The position numbers and the translations under genes are program-made. The notes under the pieces were generated by a model, which saw nothing but the letters and a program-made list of their open reading frames with translations, had not been told where the DNA came from and searched no databases. Source: Paraburkholderia eburnea (GTDB lineage Bacteria; Pseudomonadota; Gammaproteobacteria; Burkholderiales; Burkholderiaceae). From it: a stretch of DNA of 64,000 nt. This document shows, in pieces, positions 26,709-37,281 of the stretch. The DNA lies in assembly GCF_002917095.1 (NCBI RefSeq), contig NZ_PQGA01000001.1:1-64000 (forward strand), given 5' to 3'. The stretch's first letter is position 1, and each line of letters begins with the position of its first letter.

Positions 26709-27197
26709 TCAACGGTACGGTGCATCTGCTGCCTTGTTCGCCGCGATCTGCGCTTCGTAGCGGTCGCCGACGGCCAGCAGCATTTCCTTCGTGAAATACA
26801 GATCGCCGCGTTTCTCGCCGTGATACTCGAGAATGTGCGTTTCGACGATCGAATCGACCGGGCAGCTCTCTTCGCAGAAACCGCAGAAGATGCACTTGGT
26901 CAGGTCGATGTCGTAGCGCGTCGTGCGGCGCGTGTTGTCGGCGCGCACGTCCGATTCGATGGTGATGGCCATCGCCGGGCACACGGCTTCGCACAGCTTG
27001 CACGCGATGCAGCGCTCTTCGCCATTTTCATAGCGGCGCAGCGCATGCAAGCCGCGAAAACGCGGCGACATCGGGGTCTTCTCCTCCGGGAACTGCACCG
27101 TGAACTTGCGCCTGAAGGTGTAACGACCCGTCAGCGCGAGGCCCTTGAGCAGCTCGGTCAGGAAGAACGTCTTGAAGAACTGTTGAATAGCGGTCAT
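26709..27197 (-). CDS. nuoI: NADH-quinone oxidoreductase subunit I
   Basis: A 162-residue ferredoxin-like subunit that holds the two [4Fe-4S] clusters N6a and N6b. Both binding motifs are complete: [12 protein letters not shown] (residues ~63-74) and [12 protein letters not shown] (~102-113). It passes electrons from NuoG towards N2 in NuoB. The ATG at 27197 ([11 protein letters not shown]) is preferred over upstream codons, and lies 12 bp after the nuoH stop. The 26537-26708 gap after it is GC-rich with no gene found. Confidence 0.96.
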   Translation of the reverse strand: MTAIQQFFKTFFLTELLKGLALTGRYTFRRKFTVQFPEEKTPMSPRFRGLHALRRYENGEERCIACKLCEAVCPAMAITIESDVRADNTRRTTRYDIDLTKCIFCGFCEESCPVDSIVETHILEYHGEKRGDLYFTKEMLLAVGDRYEAQIAANKAADAPYR

Positions 27198-27208
27198 TTC
27201 GTCGCCCC

Positions 27209-28273
27209 TTATTTCCAGATGCTCAACGGCGACATATACCAGAAGCCAACCACGATCAGCCACACCACGCACACCGGAATGAACACTTTCCAGCCCAGGC
27301 GCATGATCTGGTCATAGCGGAAGCGCGGGAACGTCGCGCGGGCCCAGATGAAGACCGACAGGAAGAAGAAGGTCTTCAGCACGAGCCAGAAGATGCCCGG
27401 GATGAAATCGAGGAAAGCGAACGGTGCGCTCCAGCCGCCAAGGAACAGCACCGACGTGAGCGCCGAAATCACGATCATGTTGATGTACTCGGCGAGGAAG
27501 AAGAGCGCGAAGCCCATCCCCGAGTAATCGACCATGTGGCCCGCGACGATTTCCGACTCGCCTTCCACCACGTCGAACGGATGGCGGTTGGTTTCGGCGA
27601 GGCCCGAGATGAAGTACACGACGAACATCGGCAGCAGCGGCAGCCAGTTCCACGACAGGAACGTGATGCCCCAGCTCGCGAACATGCCATGCATCTGCTG
27701 ACGCACGATGTCCGAGAGATTCAGGCTGCCCGACACCATCAGCACCACGACGAGCGCGAAGCCCATCGCGATTTCATACGACACCATCTGCGCCGCGGCA
27801 CGCATCGCGCCGAGGAACGCGTACTTCGAGTTCGAGGCCCAGCCCGCGAGAATCACGCCGTAGACGCCGAACGACGAGATCGCCATCACGTAGAGCAGAC
27901 CCGCGTTGATGTCGCCGAGCACCGCGCCCGCCTGGAACGGAATCACCGCCCAGACCGCGAAGGCCGGCACCACCACCATGATCGGCGCGACCATATAGAC
28001 CCAGCGGCTCGCCTGGGCGGGCTGGATCACTTCCTTGAGCAGCAGCTTCAGCACGTCGGCGATCGGCTGCAGCATGCCGCCGGGGCCGACGCGGTTCGGC
28101 CCGAGACGCACGTGCATCCAGCCGATGAGCTTGCGTTCCCAGAGAATCAGGTACGCCACGCACAGCAGGATCACTACCGCGACGACGAGAATGCGCACCA
28201 GCGCCCACACCGTGGGCCACGCCACGCCGAGCAGCTGGCTGCCGCCTGCATTGATCGTATCGAACAAGCTCAT
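27209..28273 (-). CDS. nuoH: NADH-quinone oxidoreductase subunit H
   Basis: A 354-residue membrane subunit forming much of the quinone-binding chamber. Typical loops are [39 protein letters not shown] and the C-terminal [15 protein letters not shown]. It begins immediately after nuoG (adjacent coordinates) and ends 12 bp before nuoI. It is full length with about eight helices. Confidence 0.97.
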   Translation of the reverse strand: MSLFDTINAGGSQLLGVAWPTVWALVRILVVAVVILLCVAYLILWERKLIGWMHVRLGPNRVGPGGMLQPIADVLKLLLKEVIQPAQASRWVYMVAPIMVVVPAFAVWAVIPFQAGAVLGDINAGLLYVMAISSFGVYGVILAGWASNSKYAFLGAMRAAAQMVSYEIAMGFALVVVLMVSGSLNLSDIVRQQMHGMFASWGITFLSWNWLPLLPMFVVYFISGLAETNRHPFDVVEGESEIVAGHMVDYSGMGFALFFLAEYINMIVISALTSVLFLGGWSAPFAFLDFIPGIFWLVLKTFFFLSVFIWARATFPRFRYDQIMRLGWKVFIPVCVVWLIVVGFWYMSPLSIWK

Positions 28274-30607
28274 TTACGCCTTCTCCACCAGCAGTTCACC
28301 GAACAGGCTGCCGAGCTGCGCGCCGGCCGGCGTTGCCGCCGACAGACGCACGGCCGTCGGCGCAAGATTCGCATCGCGCGTCGCGGGCACCGTCACCGAC
28401 AGCTCGCCCTGGCGCACGCGCACGGCGTCGCCTTCCTTCAGGCCGAGCTGGTCGAACAGCGCGGCCGGCAGGCCGACCGTGTTCGCCACGCGCGCGGCCG
28501 TCGTGAGGTGCAGCGCTTCGGAGCGGCGCACGATCGGGTCGGCGTGATAGATGGGCACATCGGCGATACGCTCGAAGCGGCCTTCCACAGCCTTGGCGAC
28601 GCTGCCGCGTGCGACCGTGGCGCCGGTCTTGTTCGACAGACGCGCTTCGAAGCTGCCGTCGCCGATTGCCTTGCGGCGCACTTCCTCAGCGGCGTCGTAT
28701 TCGAAACCCGGCAAGCCGAGCAGCGTGCCCAGCACGCGCAAGACCTTCCAGGCCGGACGCGTATCGCCGAGCGGGCGCACGACGCCGTTGAAAATCTGCA
28801 CGGTGCCTTCGGCGTTGACGAAGGTGCCCGACGTTTCCGTGTACGGCGCGATCGGCAGGAGCACGTCGGCGTAGTCGAGACCGGTCTTGAACGGCGAGAA
28901 CACGGCGACCATTTCCGCCTGCGCGAGCGCGGCGCGCGCGGCAGCCGGGTTGGCCGTGTCGAACTCGGGTTCGACGTTGAACAGGAGGTAACCCTTGCGC
29001 GGCTGCTCGAACACTTCGCGTGCATTCAGGCCGTCGCGGCCCGGCAGTGCGCCCACGAGATGCGCGCCGACCGTGTTGGCGGCTTCCGTGAGGAAGCCGA
29101 GCGTTGCGCCCGTCGTTTCGGCGATGAACTGCGCGGCGGCGTGCAGACGCGAGAATTCCGGATGCTGGACCGCGGCATTGCCGAGCAGCACGAAGCGGCG
29201 CTCGCCGCTTGCGAGCGAGGCAGCCACCTGCTTTGCGGCGTCGCTCGCTTGCGCGCCGGCGAAACCTTCGGGCACGGCCACGCCCTTCGCTTCGGCGACA
29301 GCGGCGGCGATCGCAGCGAGTTCGTCGAGCCATGCCGAGGGCGCGGCGACGATGCGCTGCGCGTTCGGGATCAGCGAGCCGTCGCCGGTCGCGTTCAGGA
29401 ACGACACCTGTGCGCCACCCTTCGCGGCCTGGCGCAGACGCGCGGCAAAGAGGGCGTGGTCGCGGCGCAGGAACGAGCCGACGATAAATGCGGAATCGGC
29501 ATACGAGAGATCGGCGATCTTCGTGCCGAGCCACGGCGCGCCTTCGAGCGGCGCCGAGAAGTCGCTCTGGCGCAGGCGGAAATCGACGTTCGGCGTGCCG
29601 ATCGCGTCCGCGAGCTGCTTCACGAGATGCAGTTCTTCCAGCGTGCTATGCGGGCTGACCAGCGCGGCGAGCATGCTCTCGCCATGATCGTCGCTGATGC
29701 CGCGAATGCCCTTGACCACGTAGTCGAGCGCGGTCTGCCAGTCGGTCTCGACCCACTCGCCGCCCTGCTTGATCATCGGGCGCGTGAGACGGTCTTCGGC
29801 GTTCAGGCCTTCGTAGGAGAAGCGGTCCTTGTCCGAGATCCAGCATTCGTTGACGGCTTCGTTCTCGAACGGCAGCACGCGCATCACGCGGTTGTTCTTC
29901 ACCTGCACGACGAGGTTCGCACCCGTCGAGTCGTGCGGGCTCACCGACTTGCGGCGCGACAGTTCCCACGTCCGCGCCGAGAAGCGGAACGGCTTGCTCG
30001 TGAGCGCGCCGACCGGGCACAGATCGATCATGTTGCCCGACAGTTCCGAATCCACGGTCTTGCCGAGGAAGGTGCTGATTTCCGAGTGCATGCCGCGGCC
30101 CAGCATGCCGAACTCCATCACGCCGGCGATTTCGTCGCCGAAGCGCACGCAGCGCGTGCAGTGGATGCAGCGCGACATCTCTTCCATCGAGATGAGCGGG
30201 CCGACGTTCTTGTGGAACACGACGCGCTTTTCTTCGCTGAAGCGCGACGCCGACTTGCCGTAACCCACCGCCAGATCCTGCAGCTGGCACTCGCCGCCCT
30301 GATCGCAGATCGGGCAATCGAGCGGGTGGTTGATCAGCAGGAATTCCATCACGGCTTGCTGACCCTGCACGGCCTTGTCCGACGTCGTGCGCACGACCAT
30401 GCCTTGCGACACCGGCGTGGCGCATGCGGGCACGGCCTTCGGCATCTTTTCGACATCGACGAGACACATCCGGCAGTTGGCCGCGATCGACAGCTTCTTG
30501 TGATAGCAGAAGTGCGGAATGTACGTGTCCACGCGCTGCGCAGCCTGGATCACCATGCTGCCCTCGGGCACCTGCACCTTCTTGCCGTCTATTTCAAGTT
30601 CAACCAT
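28274..30607 (-). CDS. nuoG: NADH-quinone oxidoreductase subunit G
   Basis: A 777-residue peripheral subunit. The N-terminal [2Fe-2S] domain shows the Cys pattern CYHKKLSIAANCRMC. A His-Cys3 cluster region (HPLDCPICDQGGECQLQD) and a ferredoxin-type motif (SRCIHCTRCVRFG) follow. A C-terminal molybdopterin-oxidoreductase-like domain without a cofactor makes up the rest. It carries clusters N1b, N4 and N5 and conducts electrons from NuoF to NuoI. It follows nuoF after a 123-bp gap. Confidence 0.96.
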   Translation of the reverse strand: MVELEIDGKKVQVPEGSMVIQAAQRVDTYIPHFCYHKKLSIAANCRMCLVDVEKMPKAVPACATPVSQGMVVRTTSDKAVQGQQAVMEFLLINHPLDCPICDQGGECQLQDLAVGYGKSASRFSEEKRVVFHKNVGPLISMEEMSRCIHCTRCVRFGDEIAGVMEFGMLGRGMHSEISTFLGKTVDSELSGNMIDLCPVGALTSKPFRFSARTWELSRRKSVSPHDSTGANLVVQVKNNRVMRVLPFENEAVNECWISDKDRFSYEGLNAEDRLTRPMIKQGGEWVETDWQTALDYVVKGIRGISDDHGESMLAALVSPHSTLEELHLVKQLADAIGTPNVDFRLRQSDFSAPLEGAPWLGTKIADLSYADSAFIVGSFLRRDHALFAARLRQAAKGGAQVSFLNATGDGSLIPNAQRIVAAPSAWLDELAAIAAAVAEAKGVAVPEGFAGAQASDAAKQVAASLASGERRFVLLGNAAVQHPEFSRLHAAAQFIAETTGATLGFLTEAANTVGAHLVGALPGRDGLNAREVFEQPRKGYLLFNVEPEFDTANPAAARAALAQAEMVAVFSPFKTGLDYADVLLPIAPYTETSGTFVNAEGTVQIFNGVVRPLGDTRPAWKVLRVLGTLLGLPGFEYDAAEEVRRKAIGDGSFEARLSNKTGATVARGSVAKAVEGRFERIADVPIYHADPIVRRSEALHLTTAARVANTVGLPAALFDQLGLKEGDAVRVRQGELSVTVPATRDANLAPTAVRLSAATPAGAQLGSLFGELLVEKA

Positions 30608-30730
30608 GATGGTTAATCGTCCCTAACCTGTTACCGCTCAATTTCACAGCGGCATTCCCCGCTTTCGTCGCCGTTGCGTCGTGCTGCGGTGAACGCACCA
30701 CGGCACCACGCGCCATCCCTACCCGCCTTC

Positions 30731-32059
30731 TCAGGCGGCCACGGTCTCCGTAGCCGCGTGCGAGCCGGCGTGACCGCCGACGAGACAACGCTTGTTGTGC
30801 ACGTGATATTCGAATTCGTCCCAGTAATGCTTAAGCATGCCGCGCACCGGCATGGCCGCCGCATCGCCGAGGGCGCAGATCGTACGGCCCATGATGTTGC
30901 CCGCCACCGAGTTCAGGAGATCCAGATCTTCCTGACGGCCAAGGCCGTGCTCGATACGGTTCACGACGCGATAGAGCCAGCCCGTGCCTTCGCGGCAAGG
31001 CGTGCACTGGCCGCACGACTCTTCGTAGTAGAAGTACGAGAGACGCAGCAGCGAGCGCACCATGCAGCGCGTTTCGTCCATGACGATCACGGCGCCGGAG
31101 CCGAGCATCGAGCCCTGCTTGGCGATAGAGTCATAGTCCATGTCCGTCTGCATCATCAGGTCGCCCGGAATGACCGGCGCCGACGAGCCGCCCGGAATCA
31201 CGGCCTTGAGTTTCTTGCCGCCGCGCACGCCGCCGGCGAGTTCCATCAGCGTCGCGAACGGCGTGCCGAGCGGAATCTCGTAGTTGCCCGGACGCTCGAC
31301 GTCACCCGAGATCGAGAAGATCTTGGTGCCGCCGTTGTTCGGCTTGCCCAGTTCCATGTAGGCCTGCGGGCCCACGGTCAGCAGGAACGGCACGGCTGCG
31401 AAAGTTTCGGTGTTGTTGATCGTGGTGGGCTTGCCGTACACGCCGAAGCTCGCCGGGAACGGCGGCTTGAAGCGCGGCTGGCCCTTCTTGCCTTCGAGCG
31501 ATTCGAGCAGCGCGGTTTCCTCGCCGCACACGTACGCGCCATAGCCATGGTGCGCGTGCAGCTGGAACGAAAAGTCCGAGCCAAGAATGTTGTCGCCCAG
31601 GAAACCCGCGGCGCGCGCTTCGTCGAGCGCGGCCTCGAAGCGGCGATACACCTCGAAGATTTCGCCGTGGATGTAGTTGTAACCCACGGTGATGCCCATC
31701 GCGTATGCGCCGATGGCCATGCCTTCGATCACCGCATGGGGGTTCAGGCGCAGGATGTCGCGGTCCTTGAATGTGCCGGGTTCCCCCTCGTCCGAATTGC
31801 AGACGAGATACTTCTGGCCCGGGAACTGACGCGGCATGAAGCTCCACTTCAGGCCGGTCGGGAAGCCCGCACCGCCACGGCCGCGCAGACCGCCCGCTTT
31901 CACGTCGGCGATCACCTGCTCGGGCGGAATCTTTTCTTCGACGATACGGCGCAGCTGGGCATAGCCGCCGCGCGCCACGTAGTCTTGAAGATGCCAGTTC
32001 TCGCCATTGAGGCCCGCGAGAATCAGGGGTTTGATGTGACGGTCGTGCAACGCAGTCAT
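30731..32059 (-). CDS. nuoF: NADH-quinone oxidoreductase subunit F
   Basis: A 442-residue flavoprotein that oxidises NADH with FMN and carries the [4Fe-4S] cluster N3. Visible motifs are [18 protein letters not shown] (FMN/NADH-binding Gly-rich loop), [14 protein letters not shown] and [12 protein letters not shown] with the cluster cysteines. The start is ATG 32059, overlapping the nuoE stop by 4 bp (ATGA); upstream in-frame sequence belongs to another frame of nuoE. Confidence 0.96.
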   Translation of the reverse strand: MTALHDRHIKPLILAGLNGENWHLQDYVARGGYAQLRRIVEEKIPPEQVIADVKAGGLRGRGGAGFPTGLKWSFMPRQFPGQKYLVCNSDEGEPGTFKDRDILRLNPHAVIEGMAIGAYAMGITVGYNYIHGEIFEVYRRFEAALDEARAAGFLGDNILGSDFSFQLHAHHGYGAYVCGEETALLESLEGKKGQPRFKPPFPASFGVYGKPTTINNTETFAAVPFLLTVGPQAYMELGKPNNGGTKIFSISGDVERPGNYEIPLGTPFATLMELAGGVRGGKKLKAVIPGGSSAPVIPGDLMMQTDMDYDSIAKQGSMLGSGAVIVMDETRCMVRSLLRLSYFYYEESCGQCTPCREGTGWLYRVVNRIEHGLGRQEDLDLLNSVAGNIMGRTICALGDAAAMPVRGMLKHYWDEFEYHVHNKRCLVGGHAGSHAATETVAA

Positions 32060-32541
32060 TTGGCAAGCTCCTCGAGCAGCTGGTCGATCTTCTCGCGGCT
32101 CATGAAGCTGCACATGCGGTGGTTGTTCACCAGCAGCACCGGTGCGTCGCCGCACGCGCCCATGCACTCACCTTCTTTCAAGGTGAACTTGCCGTCGGGC
32201 GTGGTTTCGCCGAAGTCGATTCCGAGCTTCTGCTTCAGATATTCCGCGGCGCCTTCCGCACCGCCATCCGGGCCGAGCTGGCACGGCAGGTTCGTGCAGA
32301 GCGTGATCTTGTGCTTGCCGACCGGCCGGGTCTCGAACATCGTATAGAAGGTGGCGACTTCCTGGACGGCGACCGGCGGCATACCGATGTAGTCGGCCAC
32401 GAACTGCATCAGTTCGGGAGACAGCCAGCCATGCTCTTCCTGAGCCACGGCCAAAGCCGCCATCACGGCGGACTGTCGTTGATCGGCGGGGTACTTCGAC
32501 AGCGCGCGATCGATTTCTTTCAGGCCTTCAGCTGAGATCAT
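32056..32541 (-). CDS. nuoE: NADH-quinone oxidoreductase subunit E
   Basis: A 161-residue thioredoxin-like subunit carrying the [2Fe-2S] cluster N1a. The ligands are in [14 protein letters not shown] and [16 protein letters not shown]. It forms the NADH-oxidising module with NuoF. ATG 32541 ([14 protein letters not shown]) is chosen as typical; an ATG seven codons upstream (32562) is possible. The 153-bp gap between it and nuoD holds no recognisable gene. Confidence 0.95.
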   Translation of the reverse strand: MISAEGLKEIDRALSKYPADQRQSAVMAALAVAQEEHGWLSPELMQFVADYIGMPPVAVQEVATFYTMFETRPVGKHKITLCTNLPCQLGPDGGAEGAAEYLKQKLGIDFGETTPDGKFTLKEGECMGACGDAPVLLVNNHRMCSFMSREKIDQLLEELAK

Positions 32542-32694
32542 TTTCAGACACGACTCTTTCAATTCCTACCGTTTCAATTCCCGCCAGACAAACTCCTGCC
32601 GCGCGTTGTGCATTCCTGCTCGCTGCGACAGACGTGGCGTTCCCGGTATTTCGCCGCGCGCTCCGCACCTGCGGGCGCGCCGGCAGTTTGCTAC

Positions 32695-33948
32695 CTAGCG
32701 GTCGATTTCACCGAACACAATGTCCTGCGTGCCGATGATCGTGACCGCGTCGGCAATCATGTGGCCGCGCGCCATTTCATCCAGCGCGGACAGGTGGGCA
32801 TAACCCGGCGCGCGGATCTTCAGACGATACGGCTTGTTCGCGCCATCCGACACCAGGTAGATGCCGAATTCACCCTTCGGATGCTCGACGGCCGCATAAG
32901 CCTCGCCGGCGGGCACATGGAAGCCTTCCGTGAAGAGCTTGAAGTGGTGAATCAGCTCTTCCATGTTCGACTTCATGTTCACGCGCGAAGGCGGCGCAAC
33001 CTTGTGATTGTCGACCATCACGGGGCCAGGATTCTTGCGCAGCCACTCAATGCACTGTTTCGCGATCCGGGTGGACTGGCGCATTTCTTCGACACGCACG
33101 AGATAGCGGTCGTAACAATCGCCGTTCACGCCCACCGGAATGTCGAAATCCAGCTGGTCGTAGACTTCGTACGGCTGCTTCTTGCGCAGATCCCACTCGA
33201 TGCCCGAACCGCGCAGCATCGCGCCCGTCAGACCCAGTTGCATGGCGCGCTCGGGGCTCACCACGCCGATGCCCACGAGACGCTGCTTCCAGATACGGTT
33301 GTCGGTGAGCAGCGTTTCATACTCGTCGACACAGCCCGGGAAGCGCGTGAAGAAGTCGTCGATGAAGTCCAGCACCGAGCCCTGGCGCGCTTCGTTCATC
33401 TTCGCGAGCGCTTTCTCGTTGTGGATTTTCGACGCCTTGTATTGCGGCATTGCGTCCGGCAGATCGCGATAGACGCCGCCCGGACGATAGTACGCCGCGT
33501 GCATGCGCGCGCCCGACACCGCCTCGTAGACGTCCATCAGGTCTTCGCGCTCGCGGAACGCATACAGGAACACCGCCATCGCGCCGACGTCGAGCCCGTG
33601 CGAGCCGATCCACATCAAGTGGTTCAGCACGCGGGTGATTTCGTCGAACAGCACGCGGATGTACTTGGCGCGGATCGGCACTTCGATGCCGAGCAGCTTT
33701 TCGATCGCGAGCACATAGCCGTGCTCGTTGACCATCATCGACACGTAGTCGAGACGGTCCATGTACGGCACCGATTGAATGAAGGTCTTGCTTTCGGCGA
33801 GCTTTTCGGTCGCGCGATGCAGCAGGCCGATGTGCGGATCGGCGCGCTGGATCACTTCGCCGTCGAGTTCCAGCACGAGGCGCAGCACACCGTGCGCTGC
33901 CGGGTGCTGCGGGCCGAAGTTGAGCGTGTAGTTCTTGATCTCTGACAT
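32695..33948 (-). CDS. nuoD: NADH-quinone oxidoreductase subunit D
   Basis: A 417-residue subunit of the hydrogenase-derived Q module, starting [20 protein letters not shown]. It lines the quinone site (the [12 protein letters not shown] loop and a later Tyr region) and holds no cofactor. It is a separate gene from nuoC, unlike in E. coli where they are fused. It lies 9 bp downstream of nuoC. Confidence 0.97.
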   Translation of the reverse strand: MSEIKNYTLNFGPQHPAAHGVLRLVLELDGEVIQRADPHIGLLHRATEKLAESKTFIQSVPYMDRLDYVSMMVNEHGYVLAIEKLLGIEVPIRAKYIRVLFDEITRVLNHLMWIGSHGLDVGAMAVFLYAFREREDLMDVYEAVSGARMHAAYYRPGGVYRDLPDAMPQYKASKIHNEKALAKMNEARQGSVLDFIDDFFTRFPGCVDEYETLLTDNRIWKQRLVGIGVVSPERAMQLGLTGAMLRGSGIEWDLRKKQPYEVYDQLDFDIPVGVNGDCYDRYLVRVEEMRQSTRIAKQCIEWLRKNPGPVMVDNHKVAPPSRVNMKSNMEELIHHFKLFTEGFHVPAGEAYAAVEHPKGEFGIYLVSDGANKPYRLKIRAPGYAHLSALDEMARGHMIADAVTIIGTQDIVFGEIDR

Positions 33949-33957
33949 GCGACCCTC

Positions 33958-34563
33958 TTAGTGTTTCCTCAGACCACCGTAGCGATCCTCGCGGATCACA
34001 CGCGGCGTGATCTCGCGCGGCTCGATCGTAACCGGTTGATAGACTACCCGCTTCTGCTCCGGGTCATATCGCATCTCGACATAACCGGAGACCGGGAAGT
34101 CCTTGCGGAACGGATGGCCAATGAAACCGTAGTCGGTCAGGATACGGCGCAGGTCGGGGTGACCTTCGAAGACGATGCCGAACAGGTCGAACGCTTCACG
34201 CTCGTACCAGTTGGCCGAATTCCAGATCTCTACGACGGAGGGCACGATAGGCACTTCATCGTCCGGCGCGAACACGCGCAGACGCAGACGCCAGTTATTC
34301 GTGATGGAGAGCAGGTGCGAAACGGCCGCAAAACGCGGGCCGTCCCAGACGCCGTCGCCATAGGTTTGATAGTCGACGCCACACAGGTCGATCAACTGTT
34401 CGAAGCGAAGCGACGGATTGTCGCGCAATTCCGTCGCAACATTCAGGTAATCTACCGATTTTATGACCAAGGTCAACTCACCGAGCTTCTCAGTGAGGCT
34501 GACGACGCGCGCACCAAGGGCCGCTTCGAGGTTCGCTTTCAGGGTCTCGAGTTTGCTTGCCAT
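33958..34563 (-). CDS. nuoC: NADH-quinone oxidoreductase subunit C
   Basis: A 201-residue peripheral arm subunit (30-kDa family). The signature is the run [26 protein letters not shown], seen here as [18 protein letters not shown]. It is full length as a stand-alone gene. It starts 23 bp after nuoB and supports assembly of the Q module. Confidence 0.97.
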   Translation of the reverse strand: MASKLETLKANLEAALGARVVSLTEKLGELTLVIKSVDYLNVATELRDNPSLRFEQLIDLCGVDYQTYGDGVWDGPRFAAVSHLLSITNNWRLRLRVFAPDDEVPIVPSVVEIWNSANWYEREAFDLFGIVFEGHPDLRRILTDYGFIGHPFRKDFPVSGYVEMRYDPEQKRVVYQPVTIEPREITPRVIREDRYGGLRKH

Positions 34564-34586
34564 ATTGTGGGGGAGGCGTTTGGCCT

Positions 34587-35066
34587 TTATTGACGGGCGA
34601 TGGTGCTAGTGCGGCGAATCTTCGCCTGCAACTGGATCACCCCGTAGACGAGGGCTTCCGCCGTGGGCGGGCAACCCGGCACGTAGACGTCGACCGGCAC
34701 AATGCGATCGCAACCGCGCACGACGGAATACGAGTAATGGTAGTAACCGCCGCCGTTGGCGCAGGACCCCATCGAGATGACCCAGCGCGGCTCGGCCATC
34801 TGGTCATAGACCTTGCGCAGCGCGGGCGCCATCTTGTTGCAGAGCGTGCCGGCGACGATCATCACGTCGGACTGACGCGGACTCGGACGAAACACCACGC
34901 CGAAGCGGTCGAGGTCGTAACGGGCCGCGCCCGCGTGCATCATTTCGACCGCGCAACACGCCAGGCCGAACGTCATTGGCCACAACGAGCCAGTGCGCGT
35001 CCAGTTGATCAGCTTGTCAGCCGTAGTGGTGACAAACCCTTCCTTCAAGACCCCTTCGATACTCAT
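34587..35066 (-). CDS. nuoB: NADH-quinone oxidoreductase subunit B
   Basis: A 159-residue subunit holding the terminal [4Fe-4S] cluster N2 that reduces quinone. The four Cys ligands are visible in [11 protein letters not shown] (adjacent cysteines), [10 protein letters not shown] and [14 protein letters not shown] 35066 ([14 protein letters not shown]) fits the family. It lies about 70 bp after nuoA. Confidence 0.97.
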   Translation of the reverse strand: MSIEGVLKEGFVTTTADKLINWTRTGSLWPMTFGLACCAVEMMHAGAARYDLDRFGVVFRPSPRQSDVMIVAGTLCNKMAPALRKVYDQMAEPRWVISMGSCANGGGYYHYSYSVVRGCDRIVPVDVYVPGCPPTAEALVYGVIQLQAKIRRTSTIARQ

Positions 35067-35138
35067 GTGCTTTCCACTCCAGCGGACGGCCTGCAGTGTC
35101 CCCACAGTGCCGCCCATGCTATCCGGCGATTTAACCCG

Positions 35139-35498
35139 TCATTCCCAGTCGAGGCCGCCCTTCTTCCAGATGTAGGCAAAGCCCAGCAGGAATTCGAGCA
35201 GAAACAGCATCATCGACAGGAAACCCGGCCAGCCGATGTCGCGCAGGGCCACGCCCCACGGAAACAGGAATGCCGTTTCGAGGTCGAAGATGATGAAGAG
35301 AATGGCCACGAGGTAATACCGTACATCGAACTTCATGCGCGCGTCTTCGAACGCTTCAAAGCCGCACTCGTACGGTGAATTTTTTTCGCTGTTGGGCCGA
35401 TTGGGACCGAGGATCTTGCCGATACTGACCAACGCCACGCCCAGACCAAGACCTACAAGAAGGAATAACAGGACGGGGTAATAGGTAGCGAGGTTCAA
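35139..35498 (-). CDS. nuoA: NADH-quinone oxidoreductase subunit A
   Basis: A 119-residue three-helix membrane subunit, first gene of the nuo operon. The conserved cytoplasmic loop [20 protein letters not shown] is present, followed by [11 protein letters not shown]. The operon promoter must lie between it and the tRNA-Leu terminator (35499-35610); no good hexamer pair was found by eye. Confidence 0.97.
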   Translation of the reverse strand: MNLATYYPVLLFLLVGLGLGVALVSIGKILGPNRPNSEKNSPYECGFEAFEDARMKFDVRYYLVAILFIIFDLETAFLFPWGVALRDIGWPGFLSMMLFLLEFLLGFAYIWKKGGLDWE

Positions 35499-35610
35499 GG
35501 CTATCCTCTATCGGTTGGTTCTGAGGTTCCGCAGGAGAACTTCTGGTCGCTCCGCGGGAAATGCTTTACGTGCTTCGCGCTGCGAACAAAACAAACACGA
35601 CGTATAAAGC

Positions 35611-35654
35611 AAAAATGCCAGCCGAAGCTGATGAAGCAAGCGGCTGGCATTTTA
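35611..35654 (-). terminator. Terminator downstream of tRNA-Leu
   Basis: ATGCCAGCCG (35615-35624) and CGGCTGGCAT (35641-35650) form a 10-bp stem, followed on the minus strand by TTTTTG. It ends the tRNA-Leu transcript before the nuo operon. Confidence 0.85.
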
Positions 35655-35664
35655 TCGAATACAT

Positions 35665-35749
35665 TGGTGCCGACGGCGAGACTCGAACTCGCACAGCTTT
35701 CGCCACTACCCCCTCAAGATAGCGTGTCTACCAATTTCACCACGTCGGC
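35665..35749 (-). tRNA. tRNA-Leu (anticodon GAG)
   Basis: The minus strand gives an 85-nt tRNA with acceptor stem GCCGACG pairing with CGTCGGC, discriminator A and encoded CCA. The anticodon loop CTTGAGG carries GAG, which reads CTC and CTT leucine codons. A long variable arm typical of tRNA-Leu and the T-loop GTTCGAGTC are visible. It lies between secG and nuoA, a conserved position in Burkholderia relatives. Confidence 0.96.
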
Positions 35750-35860
35750 ACTACATGCAATCCGGGACAACAATTTATTGCAACCCGCGAATCGCTTCAA
35801 GACTTAAATTCTAACCTGTTCCCGCCGTTTGTTCAATGCACAAAAACAGATTTTTGAAAC

Positions 35861-36262
35861 TTATTTCGGAACGTCGTTGCCAGGTGCCGAAGATGCGAGC
35901 GCCGCCGAAGCTGCTGCCGGAACGCTGACATTGGACGCTGCGGAAACACTCGCTGCGACCGGTGCCGAAGCCACGACCGGGGCTGGTGCCGAAGCGCCAA
36001 GCACGCCCGCCGAAGGCTTCGCATGATACGACCCCAGGTAAGTTAACGCAAGCGTCGACACGAAAAAGACCGTTGCGAGAACTGCGGTCGTACGCGACAG
36101 GAAGTTCGCGGAACCGCTTGCGCCAAAGAGGCTGCCCGACGCGCCGCTACCGAAGGCCGCGCCCATGTCCGCGCCTTTGCCGTGCTGCAGCAAGACGAGG
36201 CCGATCACCCCGAGCGCCGACAGAAGCTGGACGACGATAATCAACGTTTTCAAATACAGCAT
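35861..36262 (-). CDS. secG: Preprotein translocase subunit SecG
   Basis: A 133-residue SecG, an inner-membrane accessory subunit of SecYEG. Two helices flank a Gly-rich loop (LLQHGKGADMGAAFGSGASGS), the family hallmark. After the second helix (VLATVFFVSTLALTYLG) an Ala/Ser/Val/Pro-rich tail of ~50 residues extends beyond the usual core. ATG 36262 (MLYLKTLIIVVQ) is preferred to upstream in-frame codons. It lies between tpiA and tRNA-Leu. Confidence 0.93.
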   Translation of the reverse strand: MLYLKTLIIVVQLLSALGVIGLVLLQHGKGADMGAAFGSGASGSLFGASGSANFLSRTTAVLATVFFVSTLALTYLGSYHAKPSAGVLGASAPAPVVASAPVAASVSAASNVSVPAAASAALASSAPGNDVPK

Positions 36263-36355
36263 CACACTCACCTGAGTCCTGGTTGAACGCATCCTCCCGC
36301 GAGGATGCGCAGAATAAGCCGGCACGGCCCTCGCGAGAGGCGCCGTGGCGAACCT

Positions 36356-37138
36356 TTAGCCCGCGACGCTTGCGCCCGCCGTAGCGGCCGCGCAGATCGC
36401 GAGAAAATCTTGTGCCTTCAGCGACGCGCCGCCGATCAGGCCACCATCGATATCGGCCTGACGGAACAGCTCCGCCGCATTGTCCGGCTTCACGCTGCCG
36501 CCGTACAGCAGCGGCACGTCCGCCACGTTCGCGCCCTTGGCCGCGAGACGCGCGCGCAGGAATGCGTGCACCTGCTGCGCCTGCTGCGTCGTCGCGCTCC
36601 TGCCCGTGCCGATCGCCCAGACCGGCTCATACGCGACGACGATCTGCGCCGCTTCCTGCTCCGACAGCACCGCCAGCACCGCATCGAGTTGCGCGCCGAC
36701 CACCTGTTCGGTCGCGCCGCTTTCGCGCTCTTCCAGCGTTTCGCCGACGCAGACGATCGGCGTGACGCCGGCCGCCAGCGCGCGCTGCGTCTTCACCGCG
36801 ACGAGTTCCGGGCTTTCGCCGTGATACGCGCGACGCTCCGAGTGACCGACGATCGCAAAGCCAGCTTCGAAATCAGCGACCATGCCCGCAGCGACTTCAC
36901 CGGTATAGGCACCCTGCTCGTGCGCCGAAACATCCTGCGAACCCCACGCCACCCGGCTGCCGCCGAGCAGCGCCTGCGCCTGCGCGAGATAGACAAACGG
37001 CACGCATACGCCGACGCGCACGTCAGCCGGCAGCGCCTGGGCACCCTGCGCGACGCCTTCGAGCAATGCTGCGTTGGCCGCCAGGCGGCCATGCATCTTC
37101 CAGTTACCGACTACGAGCTTCGATCGTTGTTTCGTCAT
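36356..37138 (-). CDS. tpiA: Triosephosphate isomerase
   Basis: A 260-residue TIM-barrel enzyme that interconverts dihydroxyacetone phosphate and glyceraldehyde-3-phosphate in glycolysis. Active-site parts are VVGNWKMHG (Lys), AIVGHSERR (His) and [12 protein letters not shown] (Glu). ATG 37138 begins [13 protein letters not shown]; an upstream codon at 37168 would add ten non-conserved residues. It is co-oriented with secG 93 bp downstream. Confidence 0.96.
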   Translation of the reverse strand: MTKQRSKLVVGNWKMHGRLAANAALLEGVAQGAQALPADVRVGVCVPFVYLAQAQALLGGSRVAWGSQDVSAHEQGAYTGEVAAGMVADFEAGFAIVGHSERRAYHGESPELVAVKTQRALAAGVTPIVCVGETLEERESGATEQVVGAQLDAVLAVLSEQEAAQIVVAYEPVWAIGTGRSATTQQAQQVHAFLRARLAAKGANVADVPLLYGGSVKPDNAAELFRQADIDGGLIGGASLKAQDFLAICAAATAGASVAG

Positions 37139-37281
37139 TGTTTCGGTTGCTGTTAAAAGCGGACGCAAAACACATCATTTTACTGTGTGTAATTGAAGCG
37201 GGTCAAACCGGCCCGCCCCTCACACGCGAAAAATCGTGTCGAAAAAGTCAGGAAAATCAAGCACGAACCCTAAAGCGGCTG

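Noticed and set aside
27536-30616. A very long plus-strand frame opposite nuoG/nuoH
   Set aside because: Its residues are mostly Arg/His/Ala/Asp as expected for an antisense frame; nuoG and nuoH on the minus strand have complete cofactor motifs.
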